This document shows, in pieces, positions 32,616-41,292 of a DNA stretch of 41,292 bases. The notes under the pieces are model-generated. The model saw only the letters and a list, made by a program, of their open reading frames with translations, ran no database searches and was not told where the DNA came from. The DNA lies in assembly GCF_022549785.1 (NCBI RefSeq), contig NZ_JAKZGO010000029.1:1-41292 (forward strand), given 5' to 3'. This DNA comes from Belliella alkalica (lineage in GTDB: Bacteria > Bacteroidota > Bacteroidia > Cytophagales > Cyclobacteriaceae). Numbering within the stretch: the stretch's first letter is position 1; every line of letters starts with the position of its first letter. Made by a program: the position numbers and the translations under genes.

Positions 32616-32781
32616 TTAAATTACTAGTTTTTGGATGGATGATCTGAGCATTTTAGAAAGTAGCCTTTAGTCAGTTGTCGAGTAGCCACATGTGGTAGCG
32701 TCTCTTCTTTCCCAACGAGCAAGATATCGAGCACCTATAATTTCTTTTGTTCCAAAGAGAAATATTCCCTTAATTCGCCCC

Positions 32782-33402
32782 ATGGATTTTGAATGGATTA
32801 TGGAAAGCTTACGTCAAGGCATCACTGAAATGACTTGGCTAGAGGCAATAGCTGTATTTTTTGGCATATCAAGCGTTTATTATTCTATCAAAAAAAATAT
32901 CATGGTATTTCCTACGGGCATGGTCAGTACATTGATTTATGTGTACCTCTGTCTGAAATACAAGCTTTATGCAGACATGGGCATCAATGCCTATTATTTT
33001 GGAATGTCAATCTATGGATGGTATCTCTGGAGTAGGCCAGCTACTGGAAAGGAGGAATTGCCAGTTACTTGGTTGTCAAATGTGGGGATTTATAAATCAG
33101 TCATTTTGTTTTTGCTGTCTTACGGAGTATTGTTTCTTGTTTTGTCCAAATTCACTGACAGCGACGTTCCTTATTGGGATTCTTTCACCACTTCTTCAGC
33201 ATTTGTAGGAATGTGGCTGATGGCCAAAAAGAAAGTTGAAAACTGGATTGCTTGGATCATTACTGATTTGGTTTCAATTCCCTTGTACTTCTACAAAGGT
33301 TTGATGTTGACTTCTTTTCAGTTTATTTTCTTCACAGTATTAGCCGTAATTGGCCTGGTCTCTTGGATGAAATCATCTAAAAAAGTATCGAATGGATATT
33401 AA
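32782..33402 (+). CDS. PnuC-family transporter (nicotinamide riboside or thiamine)
   Basis: This is a membrane transporter of the PnuC family, which carries nicotinamide riboside or, in the PnuT branch, thiamine; the facilitated uptake is pulled by phosphorylation inside the cell. I start at ATG 32782 (MDFEWIMESLRQG); the frame is open from 32692 but without family residues. The 206 residues have about seven spans, with typical blocks ISSVYYSIKKNIMVFPTGMVSTLIYVYLCLKYKLYADMGINAYYFGMSIYGWYLW and ENWIAWIITDLVSIPLYFYKGL. The next gene, a NadR-like kinase, overlaps it by 11 bp, which favours nicotinamide riboside. The nearby TPP riboswitch keeps thiamine open. Confidence 0.88.
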   Translation: MDFEWIMESLRQGITEMTWLEAIAVFFGISSVYYSIKKNIMVFPTGMVSTLIYVYLCLKYKLYADMGINAYYFGMSIYGWYLWSRPATGKEELPVTWLSNVGIYKSVILFLLSYGVLFLVLSKFTDSDVPYWDSFTTSSAFVGMWLMAKKKVENWIAWIITDLVSIPLYFYKGLMLTSFQFIFFTVLAVIGLVSWMKSSKKVSNGY

Positions 33403-33919
33403 AAAAGTAGTAATAATCGGACCGGAGTCCACTGGGAAAAGTACACTTTCGAAAGCCTTGGCGGCTACATTTGGTGAATTGTGGGTTTATGAATATGCAA
33501 GGCAATACATTAATGATTTGGGTAGACCATATCAGTATGATGATTTACTTCAGATAGCCAAGAAACAGGTCGAATTGGAAGAAAAGAAGTTGAAGAAATC
33601 CAAAAACATACTTTTTATCGATACAGATCTACATGTCATCAAAGTATGGAGTGATCACAAGTTTGGTAAAACTGATCCTTGGATTTTAGAACAAATAGAA
33701 AAAAGGAAATATGATTTGTACCTTTTGACAGATGTAGATATCCCTTGGGAAGATGACCCTCAGAGAGAACATCCAAATCCTGAAATGAGGAAATATTTTT
33801 TTAAAATTTACCAAGAGTTGATTCAAAATTCAGGAGTGCCATTTGAGGTTATTCGTGGAGGATATGATGAAAGATTTATTTCTGCAATGAAAGCATTGAA
33901 AAGGAATGATATTTATTAG
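33392..33919 (+). CDS. NadR-like ATPase / ribosylnicotinamide kinase
   Basis: This 175-residue P-loop kinase matches the C-terminal kinase domain of NadR, which phosphorylates nicotinamide riboside to NMN. Visible motifs are VVIIGPESTGKSTLSKAL (P-loop, residues 10-17), VYEYARQYINDLGRPYQYDDLLQIAKKQ, and IDTDLHVIKVWSDHKFGKTDPWI. There is no N-terminal HTH or adenylyltransferase domain, so it is a single-function kinase. It overlaps pnuC by 11 bp, which implies translational coupling and a joint uptake-and-trap function. A role in thiamine-precursor trapping cannot be excluded. Confidence 0.88.
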   Translation: MDIKKVVIIGPESTGKSTLSKALAATFGELWVYEYARQYINDLGRPYQYDDLLQIAKKQVELEEKKLKKSKNILFIDTDLHVIKVWSDHKFGKTDPWILEQIEKRKYDLYLLTDVDIPWEDDPQREHPNPEMRKYFFKIYQELIQNSGVPFEVIRGGYDERFISAMKALKRNDIY

Positions 33920-34089
33920 TCTTTTTCTAATTGTTAAAATTGCTTAAATCAAACAGAGTCAAATAGATGATCTTTGTCAGTTTTTGATTTTCTAAATTTA
34001 TTTAACGTATCTTTATAGAGGAATTTGAAATACTTTACACCCAATTTATTTTTTCTTCCTTAGTAATCAGTATCATTAAATAATTTATC

Positions 34090-35154
34090 ATGCGTCCCCC
34101 TAGATTCAGTGCCGCATCTTCGTTTCATTCAGATTTGAAATTGAGGATCAAAAATTACTTTACAGAAAAAAATCTTAAACAAACAGGAAATTTCTCTCTT
34201 TACTTCAAAGCCATCATATTGGTAGCCGGTTACATTGCTACTTATGTTACATTAGTCTTTTTTACACCCCATTGGTCTTTAGCACTCCTTGGTTGTGTAC
34301 TGCTAGGTGCTCTCGCTGCTACCATCGGTTTCAATGTGATGCATGATGGTGCCCACGGGAGTTTTAGCAAAAAATCTTGGATCAACGAACTTGCTGGTGT
34401 TTCCATCAATTTTCTTGGGGCCAATGTATTCATGTGGAAAACAAAGCACAATGTAGTCCACCATTCATTCACAAATATAGATGAAGTAGATGATGACATG
34501 AATGCAAGGCCTTTTTTGAGACTTTGTCCAAATCAGAAATTCTACAGTATTCATAAATATCAACACAAATACTTCTTGTTTGTGTACTCGCTTCTTTATT
34601 TATATTGGGTTTTTGTGACAGATTATAAAAAATATGCAACCAAAAAAGTAGGCATAGTACCAATTCAGAAGATGACAGTTGCAGACCATTTTTCTTTTTG
34701 GGGTTTCAAAATACTTCACATTGGTCTATTCGTAGTTTTGCCAATTTATTTCGTTGGTGTATTGCCATGGATTGTTGGGTTTTTGGTATATGGAATTGCT
34801 ACAGGGATCTTGTTGAGTGTCGTTTTCCAACTTGCCCATTCAATTGAAGAGACCTCATTTCCAATGCCAAATGTTGAGACAAATAAATTGGATGATGATT
34901 GGGCTATTCACCAATTGAAAACTACCGCGAATTTTGCTACGAATAACAAGCTGCTTTCTTGGATAGTTGGAGGGTTGAATTTTCAGGTTGAACATCATTT
35001 GTTCCCAAATATTTCCCACGTTCACTATCCTGCAATCAGCAAAATAATCAAAGAAACTTGTCTAGAATATGGGATTCCATACCTCGAGCATCCAAAATTG
35101 AGATTGGCTTTTGCTTCACATGTGAATCATCTGCGATCTTTAGGCCGTCCATAG
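34090..35154 (+). CDS. Membrane fatty-acid desaturase
   Basis: This is a di-iron membrane desaturase, 354 residues, acting on acyl-lipids or acyl-CoA. The three His boxes are present: HDGAH (residues 85-89), KHNVVHHSFTN (H120-H125), and QVEHHLFPN near the C-terminus. Hydrophobic segments at about 40-80, 150-180 and 200-240 anchor it. The Gln in the third box (Q-x-x-HH) is seen in front-end desaturases, so a front-end type is possible. It is a single gene with its own terminator downstream, and a likely membrane-fluidity function. Confidence 0.93.
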   Translation: MRPPRFSAASSFHSDLKLRIKNYFTEKNLKQTGNFSLYFKAIILVAGYIATYVTLVFFTPHWSLALLGCVLLGALAATIGFNVMHDGAHGSFSKKSWINELAGVSINFLGANVFMWKTKHNVVHHSFTNIDEVDDDMNARPFLRLCPNQKFYSIHKYQHKYFLFVYSLLYLYWVFVTDYKKYATKKVGIVPIQKMTVADHFSFWGFKILHIGLFVVLPIYFVGVLPWIVGFLVYGIATGILLSVVFQLAHSIEETSFPMPNVETNKLDDDWAIHQLKTTANFATNNKLLSWIVGGLNFQVEHHLFPNISHVHYPAISKIIKETCLEYGIPYLEHPKLRLAFASHVNHLRSLGRP

Positions 35155-35175
35155 CCGAAAAGGAATTTTATTTTT

Positions 35176-35207
35176 CCCGCTGTTCACTTGAGCAGCGGGT
35201 TTTTTTA
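35176..35207 (+). terminator. Terminator of the desaturase gene
   Basis: Arms CCCGCTG (35176-35182) and CAGCGGG (35193-35199), with an inner TCA/TGA, are followed by eight T residues (from 35200). Confidence 0.88.
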
Positions 35208-35254
35208 TGCCTTTTTTGGATATTAGCCTTTTCCACTTACATTTGTATCAAAGA

Positions 35255-35335
35255 TCATTAGGGGTGCCTTAAAATTTCGGGCTGAGATCATACCCACAAT
35301 ACCTGATCCGGGTAGTGCCGGCGAAGGGAAATGAG
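35255..35335 (+). promoter_or_regulatory. TPP riboswitch (THI element)
   Basis: The conserved THI-box elements are all present in order: GGGGTGCC (from 35261), GGCTGAGATCATACCC (35280-35295), ACCTGATCCGGGTAGTGCCGGCG (around 35300-35322) and AGGGAAATGAG at the end. The element binds thiamine pyrophosphate. It lies about 180 bp before the TonB receptor gene and should switch it off when thiamine is plentiful. Confidence 0.95.
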
Positions 35336-35516
35336 TAACCAACGAAATAGATGCAATCAGAAGTCAATATTTAGACTTCAATAAATCAATTCATTAAAAG
35401 CTGTAGCTTTTTTGTATGCATTTCAGCTTGTGTCTATGAAGTAGGTGAAAGGGTGAATAAATGTAAGAAAATCATCCCCTTGATTTTCTATAATTCAACC
35501 AAGCTGCTTTGGCAGT

Positions 35517-37931
35517 ATGTCAACAATTAAAATGAAATACTTAGGATTTACATTGGTGTTTTTACTGATGTGTTTTGCGGCTCAAGCTCAAAGTAAAATC
35601 AACGGGCAAGTAAAAGATGCTGCTTCAGGAGAACTTTTGGTAGGGGCGAACCTCATTCTGGAAGGGACAGGTCGAGGTACGATCACAGACTTTAAGGGAA
35701 GTTTTGAGTTTACCAATATCCCCGCTGATACTTATAATTTGATTGTTTCATTTCTGGGTTTCGAAACCCAAAGAGTACAAGTTCAAGTCCCTCTAAAGGC
35801 TGAACTCATGATTTCTTTGGAGCAAAGCAGTTTGTTCACGGAAGAATTCGTTGTTTATGGAACTAGAGCTACCGATGTCACTCCGACTACTTTTCAAAAT
35901 ATCAAAAAAGAAGATATTGCCAAGCTTAACCTTGGTCAAGATATTCCTATGCTTTTGAATTATACGCCATCAGTTGTCAGTTTCTCAGACGCAGGTGCAG
36001 GAGTAGGCTATACAGGTTTGAGAATCCGTGGATCAGATCAATCAAGAATCAACGTCACTGTCAATGGAATACCAATGAATGATGCTGAGTCTCATGGGGT
36101 GTTTTGGGTAAATATGCCTGATTTTGCATCTTCGGTGGACAACATGCAGATCCAAAGAGGGGTAGGTACTTCTACAAATGGTGCTGCTACTTTTGGTGCA
36201 AGTATCAATATCCAAACAGATACTAGGAAAGAAGAAGCTTACGGTGAAGTAGATAATTCTTTTGGTTCTTTCAATACAAGAAGACATACTGTCAAGGCTG
36301 GTTCTGGATTGTTGAATAACCGATGGACTATAGACGCAAGATTGTCACAAATAACATCCGATGGTTATATGGATAGGGCTTCTTCAAATTTGAGGTCTTA
36401 TTTTCTCACCGGAGGTTATTACGGTGAAAATCATGTTTTCAAATTGAATGTATTCTCAGGTGCTGAAAAAACTTACCAAGCTTGGGAAGGTGTACCTGAG
36501 GCATTGTTGGAGACGAACAGGACATTTAACCTTTACACTTATGACAACCAAACTGACAATTATCAGCAAGATCATTATCAGTTTATCTATACGGGTAAAA
36601 TTAATAGAAACTGGAAGGCGAATGCTGCTTTGCATTATACCTACGGACGAGGATATTATGAGCAATTTAGAGAAAATGACAGGCTAAGTAATTATAATCT
36701 GCCACCTGTAGTTATTGGAGAAACTAGCATTGCAAGAATGGATATCATTCGCAGAAGATGGTTGGACAATGATTTCTATGGAGGAGTTTTCTCGTTTAAT
36801 TATGTCTCTGATGATGCAAAATGGGATGTAGTGCTTGGTGGAGGAGCAAATAGATATGACGGAGATCATTTTGGTGAAATCATCTGGATGCAGTATGCAG
36901 CTGACGTGAACATACGAGATAGATATTATGATAATGTAGCTGTCAAAGATGATAGAAATATTTACTTAAAAGGTACTTTTGAAGCCACCGAAGGTCTCTT
37001 TCTTTACGGTGACTTGCAATATAGAGGTGTGGATTACAGGTTTGATGGAATCAATAATGACCTAAGAGATATCTCTGGTCAAGTAAGCTACAATTTCTTC
37101 AACCCCAAATTTGGTCTCACTTATCAGACTCGCACAGGAAAATCTTGGTACGCATCTTATGCCGTAGCCAACAGAGAGCCAGTAAGAAGGGATTTTACGG
37201 ATTCTCCTATAATCGACCGAGCGCCACAAGCAGAAAATCTCCAAAATATAGAAGCCGGGATCAAAGCAAACCATAGCAAATATTCATACAATGTAAATCT
37301 CTACTATATGAATTACAACAATCAACTTGTACTTACGGGACAGCTGAATGATGTAGGTGCATACGTAAGAGATAATGTGGCCGATTCTTATCGTGCAGGA
37401 ATAGAAATAGATGGAGCTTATAAAATCACCCCGAAATTTACATTGGGAGGGAATCTGGCAATCAGTAGGAACAAAATCGCCGAATTCACAGAATTTATTG
37501 ATGATTATTCAACTGATGAATTCTTCCAAGAAGAAATCAATTATACAAATACAGATATTGCATTTTCTCCAAACATAGTAGGTTCAGCAATATTGGATTA
37601 TAAGCTTTTCAAGAATTTTGAGATTAGTTTACTCAATAAATATGTAGGCAGTCAGTACATGGACAATACCATGAATGACAACAGGAAGCTTGATGCTTTT
37701 TGGACTACAGATTTGAGGTTGAATTATGCACTGGAGCCTAGTTTTGTCAAGAATATAGATTTCACATTGATGGTGTACAATGTTTTCAATAGGCTCTATG
37801 AGCCAAATGGTTATACTTTTTCTTATTTCCTTCCAGGGGAAGGAGGGGCAGGGAGAGTACTTGCCACAGAGAATTTTTACTACCCAATGGCAGGAACCAA
37901 TTTCTTAGCAGGAGTAAAGATAAGATTTTAA
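35517..37931 (+). CDS. TonB-dependent receptor, probable thiamine uptake
   Basis: This 804-residue outer-membrane receptor has a signal peptide (MKYLGFTLVFLLMCFAAQAQ, after a short MSTIK lead), a carboxypeptidase-regulatory-like domain (about residues 28-105), a plug domain (about 115-230, GLRIRGSDQSRINVTVNGIPMND), and a 22-strand barrel ending in GVKIRF, with the terminal Phe that outer-membrane proteins need. The TPP riboswitch upstream indicates uptake of thiamine or a precursor. ATG 35517 or the internal ATG at 35532 could be the start. It is a single gene with a terminator downstream. Confidence 0.94.
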   Translation: MSTIKMKYLGFTLVFLLMCFAAQAQSKINGQVKDAASGELLVGANLILEGTGRGTITDFKGSFEFTNIPADTYNLIVSFLGFETQRVQVQVPLKAELMISLEQSSLFTEEFVVYGTRATDVTPTTFQNIKKEDIAKLNLGQDIPMLLNYTPSVVSFSDAGAGVGYTGLRIRGSDQSRINVTVNGIPMNDAESHGVFWVNMPDFASSVDNMQIQRGVGTSTNGAATFGASINIQTDTRKEEAYGEVDNSFGSFNTRRHTVKAGSGLLNNRWTIDARLSQITSDGYMDRASSNLRSYFLTGGYYGENHVFKLNVFSGAEKTYQAWEGVPEALLETNRTFNLYTYDNQTDNYQQDHYQFIYTGKINRNWKANAALHYTYGRGYYEQFRENDRLSNYNLPPVVIGETSIARMDIIRRRWLDNDFYGGVFSFNYVSDDAKWDVVLGGGANRYDGDHFGEIIWMQYAADVNIRDRYYDNVAVKDDRNIYLKGTFEATEGLFLYGDLQYRGVDYRFDGINNDLRDISGQVSYNFFNPKFGLTYQTRTGKSWYASYAVANREPVRRDFTDSPIIDRAPQAENLQNIEAGIKANHSKYSYNVNLYYMNYNNQLVLTGQLNDVGAYVRDNVADSYRAGIEIDGAYKITPKFTLGGNLAISRNKIAEFTEFIDDYSTDEFFQEEINYTNTDIAFSPNIVGSAILDYKLFKNFEISLLNKYVGSQYMDNTMNDNRKLDAFWTTDLRLNYALEPSFVKNIDFTLMVYNVFNRLYEPNGYTFSYFLPGEGGAGRVLATENFYYPMAGTNFLAGVKIRF

Positions 37932-37960
37932 GTAAAGTTTAAGTTTAGTTGAGCATAAAG

Positions 37961-37990
37961 ACACCCTTGGCATCAAGGGTGTTTTTTTTG
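37961..37990 (+). terminator. Terminator of the TonB receptor gene
   Basis: Arms ACACCCTTG (37961-37969) and CAAGGGTGT (37974-37982) are followed by a T run (to about 37989). Confidence 0.9.
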
Positions 37991-38260
37991 ATAGAAGATT
38001 TTAGAAGCAAAAAGCTAGATATAAGAAACAAGAGAATATCAAGCAAGTGATGTTCTGAAAACCACAAATAAACTGGCCAGAAACCTATTTTTATCAGCAC
38101 GGGAGTTTGAACTTGCTATATTAGTAGAAAAAAATCGGTTTTCACAAAAGAAATAGGTTCAAGTACTAGATAATTTACCAAGGAGAATAATTCCCATAAA
38201 TAGCGTTTTTTCAGCTTGAAGATTTAACTTACATGCCTTTTCAAAATACAATTAAGCAAA

Positions 38261-39313
38261 ATGCGCGTATTCACCCTGATATTGTGTGCCATAGTACTGT
38301 TAGCTACAGGTCTGCCCTTGATAGATACAGCAACTTGGTGGATTAGAATATTTGATTTTCCCAGAGTTCAGATTGCATCACTTACCTTTTTGGCAGTCAT
38401 ACTTGGGTTTGTCTATATCGATTTCAAGCTGAAATTCAAGATTTCGATTTTAGTGATTTTGATTATTTCCTTGATTTACCAATTGCAGCTTATAATAGTC
38501 TATACTCCACTTTACAGAACACAGGCAAAGGACAGCAATAAGGAAAGTGAGGAAAACAGCTTGAGCCTTTTGGTTTCGAATGTTCGAATGGAAAATGAAG
38601 ATAAAGAGAGTTTTCATTCACTAGTGATCGAGATTGATCCTGATATCTTGCTTATCAATGAACCTGATGAACTTTGGGCTGAGTCAATCGCTAGGTTAGA
38701 TAAAAAATTCCCATATTCTATCAAATATCCTTTGGACAACACCTATGGAATGATGCTTTTATCAAAACTGCCTTTGATAGAAAGTTCTGTTAATTTTTTA
38801 GTTCGGGATGATGTCCCATCAATCTTTACAAAGATTACCTTGCCATCAGGAAGTAAGATTGATTTTTATGGAGTCCATCCAGAGCCTCCAAAGCCAGGAA
38901 CAGATACCTACGAAAGAGATACGGAGCTGTTGATTATAGGCAAAGAAATCAGAGAAACCAAAAATCCAACAATCGTGGCTGGTGACTTGAATGATGTAGG
39001 GTGGTCAGGCACTTCGAAGCTTTTTAGGAAATACAGTGAGTTGGTAGATCCAAGAGAGGGTAGAGGCTTTTATAATTCATACAGTGTTTTTGTACCGTTG
39101 TTTCGCTACCCTTTAGACCATATTTTCTATTCCAAAGAATTCGGACTTTTGACACTCGAAAAGCTAGAGGGAATAGGATCAGATCATTTTCCTCTTTTGA
39201 TAAAACTAAATTTTGAGCCAGATGAAGATAATACGGAAGGAAAAGAAAAAGCTGACCCAAAAGAAGAAAAGGATGCAGAGGATAAAATTGAAGCAGGAAA
39301 ATCTGAGAAATGA
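38261..39313 (+). CDS. Membrane-anchored endonuclease/exonuclease/phosphatase-family protein
   Basis: This 350-residue protein has three N-terminal spans (about residues 4-23, 35-55, 63-85) followed by an EEP-superfamily domain. The visible motifs are LVSNVRMENED at its start, DILLINEPDELW with the catalytic Glu, GVHPEPP, VAGDLNDVGWSG, and GSDHFPLLIKL with the final Asp-His. A basic/acidic tail rich in Glu and Lys ends it. Members cleave phosphodiesters in nucleic acids, lipids or small molecules; the membrane anchor suggests a periplasm-facing substrate. It is a single gene, after a 320-bp gap with interleaved short inverted repeats. Confidence 0.9.
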   Translation: MRVFTLILCAIVLLATGLPLIDTATWWIRIFDFPRVQIASLTFLAVILGFVYIDFKLKFKISILVILIISLIYQLQLIIVYTPLYRTQAKDSNKESEENSLSLLVSNVRMENEDKESFHSLVIEIDPDILLINEPDELWAESIARLDKKFPYSIKYPLDNTYGMMLLSKLPLIESSVNFLVRDDVPSIFTKITLPSGSKIDFYGVHPEPPKPGTDTYERDTELLIIGKEIRETKNPTIVAGDLNDVGWSGTSKLFRKYSELVDPREGRGFYNSYSVFVPLFRYPLDHIFYSKEFGLLTLEKLEGIGSDHFPLLIKLNFEPDEDNTEGKEKADPKEEKDAEDKIEAGKSEK

Positions 39314-39478
39314 ATATGGTTAAAAACTGTCTTATTTTTACCGTGGATTTAAAAAGAAAAGCTTCGGGTTTTTTCGGAGCTGTATTTTTCACAAACTATC
39401 CGCTTTCTTCCACTAGGTCAAACAATATAGTTTTGGGTGAGCGATTTGAGTTTCTGTTGACAAAAATTTTTACATAAT

Positions 39479-39679
39479 TCAACTCTTCTTCTTCCCCTTC
39501 TTATACTTCCACTTTGCCCGAGAATATTTAAGAATGGATCTGAGGGACTGAAGGATTACTAAGATTAGCATAAATGCCGTAACGGCAAATACTACATTGA
39601 ATCCCAAGCCCGAATCCAAAAGGGCCCCATACAGTGCTGGTCCTACAGCCGAACTCAACACCATGATGGACGTAAACAA
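39479..39679 (-). pseudogene. MFS transporter remnant (C-terminal end)
   Basis: This 66-codon minus-strand frame reads as the last two spans of a major-facilitator transporter: FTSIMVLSSAVGPALYGALLD, then FNVVFAVTAFMLILVILQSLRSIL, and a basic tail (KWKYKKGKKKS). An in-frame TGA just upstream and the lack of the other ten spans show it is a relic. Nothing else in 39314-40093 looks like a gene; the 78-codon frame at 39751 has no family or codon signs. Confidence 0.6.
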
Positions 39680-40093
39680 ACTTCTTCAATACAATCAACC
39701 TTCTTTTTCTCAACGGTGTATTTGTTTTTTCTGGTAAAAAGTGAGCTATTTTGCGGGAATTGATTTTTTCGACAACTATTTACGCCAAAACAGAATATTT
39801 TTCCCCTCAAAAGGACTTTTTATTTTTTTTAAACCGTATCTTCAATAAATTTGTATTAAATAACAAATATAACTCACTTGGATTCGCCTTATTATCAGAT
39901 GCATTTTTTTCTCTTAGCATGCTGATCTATCCGATAAAATTTGTTAAACATGTCACCAAAAAACACCAATTCTTGCAGAAAGCTTGAGTTGAAATGAATT
40001 TGTTTTATTGGTCACGAAAAGAAAAACAGTAAATAAAATAGCTTATAAGTCAGAAGTCTTATAAGGAGATTTGAAAATAAGAAGTAATAGTAT

Positions 40094-41143
40094 ATGAGCC
40101 AAGAAGCAATCGATCAAAACGTAGAGTCAACAAAAGCAGAATTTCAAAATAAAGTACTTTTGGTATCTTTCGAAGATCAATCGAAAATAGCGAAAAAACT
40201 TAAAAAGGAGGTTCAAGTACTCGATCAGTTCGTGCTGGAGTCTATCTCTGAAGATCGTACATTCAATTTTATTACTCTCAAACCAGCCATAGATAAGGCA
40301 AAAGAAGAAGGGCACAATCTTTTGATTGCCATAGATCCAGCAAATAACAGGGTTTCTCTTGTGGTAAGGAAAGAAAAAGATGGGCTGATGATGGTCTTGA
40401 ATAGCCATCAGGTTGCGGCAATTTTGTTTTACAGATGGTCTAATTCAGGTAATTACAATGATTTGCTGTTGCTTAAGTCTGTACTTATTTCTGATTTGAT
40501 GGATAATCTAGCTCACAAAGCTGGTGTCAATACCATAGACGAAGTGATAGACCATGGAGATCTGAGTACAGCTTTCCAAAGAGTGAAAAAAGAGAATGTG
40601 GATAACCCAGTTATCGGTTTTAATATTGATCAGCAAGTGATGCACTCAGACTTGGAGTTTGAAGATGTTGTTGCCGAGTTGATCCAAATAGAATCAGAAC
40701 AAGGAGCGTTGGAAAAGACGATGTTTGATTACTTGCTTGAAATCTATTTCTACAATGGATTCTACAAAGAAAAAACTGTGTCCCTAGATATCGCTACAAA
40801 AGCACAAGCAAAGCAGTTGGCGACTTTTATGGATTCGATCAGAAAAAATCCAAAGTCATTGGAAGCTACATTTCCACTGAGCACAATTACAGATTATACC
40901 AAAGGAAAGAAAATAAATGTATTGACAGATAAGGTTTACCCTTTTGCGTCAAGTACGACCAATATGCTGAAGATAGAAGGTACAAACTATGTGTTTATCA
41001 CCTTCGCTCCAACTGCAGAAAAGATGACATACTATATCAGTATTAGGGAATCTGTAAACTCAAAACAACGCTTTGAAGTAGTCAACAAAATGCTCGATCA
41101 AGAGATCATGAAAGTTGTACAGATGTTGAATAGAGGGATTTGA
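40094..41143 (+). CDS. Conserved-looking protein of unknown function
   Basis: This 349-residue protein is soluble, has no signal peptide or membrane span, and starts at ATG 40094 (MSQEAIDQNVESTKAEF). It is mostly alpha-helical by composition, with many charged residues, and has two parts: an N-terminal region with ITLKPAIDKAKEEGHNLLIAIDPANNRVSLVVRKEKDGLMMVL, and a C-terminal region with TNMLKIEGTNYVFITFAPTAEKMTYYISIRES. No catalytic motif stands out and I do not recognise the family. A terminator follows, and the previous 780 bp hold no gene, so it has its own promoter. Confidence 0.8.
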   Translation: MSQEAIDQNVESTKAEFQNKVLLVSFEDQSKIAKKLKKEVQVLDQFVLESISEDRTFNFITLKPAIDKAKEEGHNLLIAIDPANNRVSLVVRKEKDGLMMVLNSHQVAAILFYRWSNSGNYNDLLLLKSVLISDLMDNLAHKAGVNTIDEVIDHGDLSTAFQRVKKENVDNPVIGFNIDQQVMHSDLEFEDVVAELIQIESEQGALEKTMFDYLLEIYFYNGFYKEKTVSLDIATKAQAKQLATFMDSIRKNPKSLEATFPLSTITDYTKGKKINVLTDKVYPFASSTTNMLKIEGTNYVFITFAPTAEKMTYYISIRESVNSKQRFEVVNKMLDQEIMKVVQMLNRGI

Positions 41144-41211
41144 TTTGAGTTAAAAAAAAATCTAGCAGGAAATTGGATTTGATTATCTGAGTTTTCAAGT
41201 GTCATTTACAT

Positions 41212-41247
41212 AAAAAAACCACCTTCAAAATTGAGGTGGTTTTTTTT
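41212..41247 (+). terminator. Terminator of the 40094-41143 gene
   Basis: ACCACC and GGTGGT pair, with an inner TCAA/TTGA and a one-base bulge, flanked by an A7 run on the left and an eight-base T run on the right (41240-41247). Confidence 0.85.
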
Positions 41248-41292
41248 ATGGTTTTTGAAAAATGATTACTCTTTTTTCATCAGTGTAGATAG

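Noticed and set aside
39751-39987. A 78-codon plus-strand frame before the unknown gene at 40094
   Set aside because: Low-complexity AT-rich DNA, no ATG-supported family N-terminus and no recognisable domain.

Overview
The window is AT-rich chromosomal DNA from a member of the Bacteroidota, most likely the Cytophagales and close to Cyclobacteriaceae such as Algoriphagus or Belliella. Supporting signs are a fused SecDF, two DUF4382 lipoproteins, a TonB-dependent receptor with an N-terminal carboxypeptidase-regulatory-like domain behind a TPP riboswitch, an IleS with the KMSKR motif, starts without Shine-Dalgarno sequences, and promoter boxes of the Bacteroidota form TAnnTTTG. The species is an inference. 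I see no rRNA, tRNA, CRISPR array or intact insertion sequence.

Layout. 1-6200: end of an OmpA-family gene, a YceI protein, MazG, a small CxxC membrane protein, glmM, a cysteine desulfurase and an RsmI-like methyltransferase. 6200-12400: an orphan antitoxin-like regulator with a palindromic operator, a small outer-membrane protein, an oxidoreductase, a NarL-type two-component pair, and a three-gene cluster of two paralogous multi-span membrane proteins around a small soluble protein. 12400-17150: secDF, a small hypothetical gene, udk and rdgB. 17150-22650: a repeat-filled divergent intergenic region, a LOG-family gene, a DUF4143 ATPase bracketed by 66-bp structured direct repeats, then (minus strand) two DUF4382 lipoproteins, ribD and a free-methionine-sulfoxide reductase. 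22700-27650: dGTPase, a second DUF4143 ATPase preceded by a near-perfect palindrome, a lipoprotein, a decayed higBA toxin-antitoxin locus and a DUF1569 protein. 27700-32200: a candidate structured RNA, ileS and lspA. 32200-41292: a hairpin-rich gap, a vitamin-precursor transporter with a NadR-like kinase, a fatty-acid desaturase, the TPP riboswitch with its receptor, a membrane-anchored endonuclease/phosphatase-fold protein, an MFS remnant, and an unrecognised 349-residue gene.

Most of the content is housekeeping: cell-wall precursor synthesis, protein export, lipoprotein maturation, nucleotide-pool cleaning, riboflavin and thiamine supply. The accessory signal lies in the two DUF4143 ATPases. 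Both have their start codon inside or next to a long inverted repeat that also carries a TAnnTTTG box. The first is flanked by duplicated repeats whose hairpin stems differ by a compensatory base-pair change. This looks like a self-regulated and possibly mobile cassette family. The decayed higBA, a dispersed 61-bp repeat and several hairpin clusters are further second-look items.
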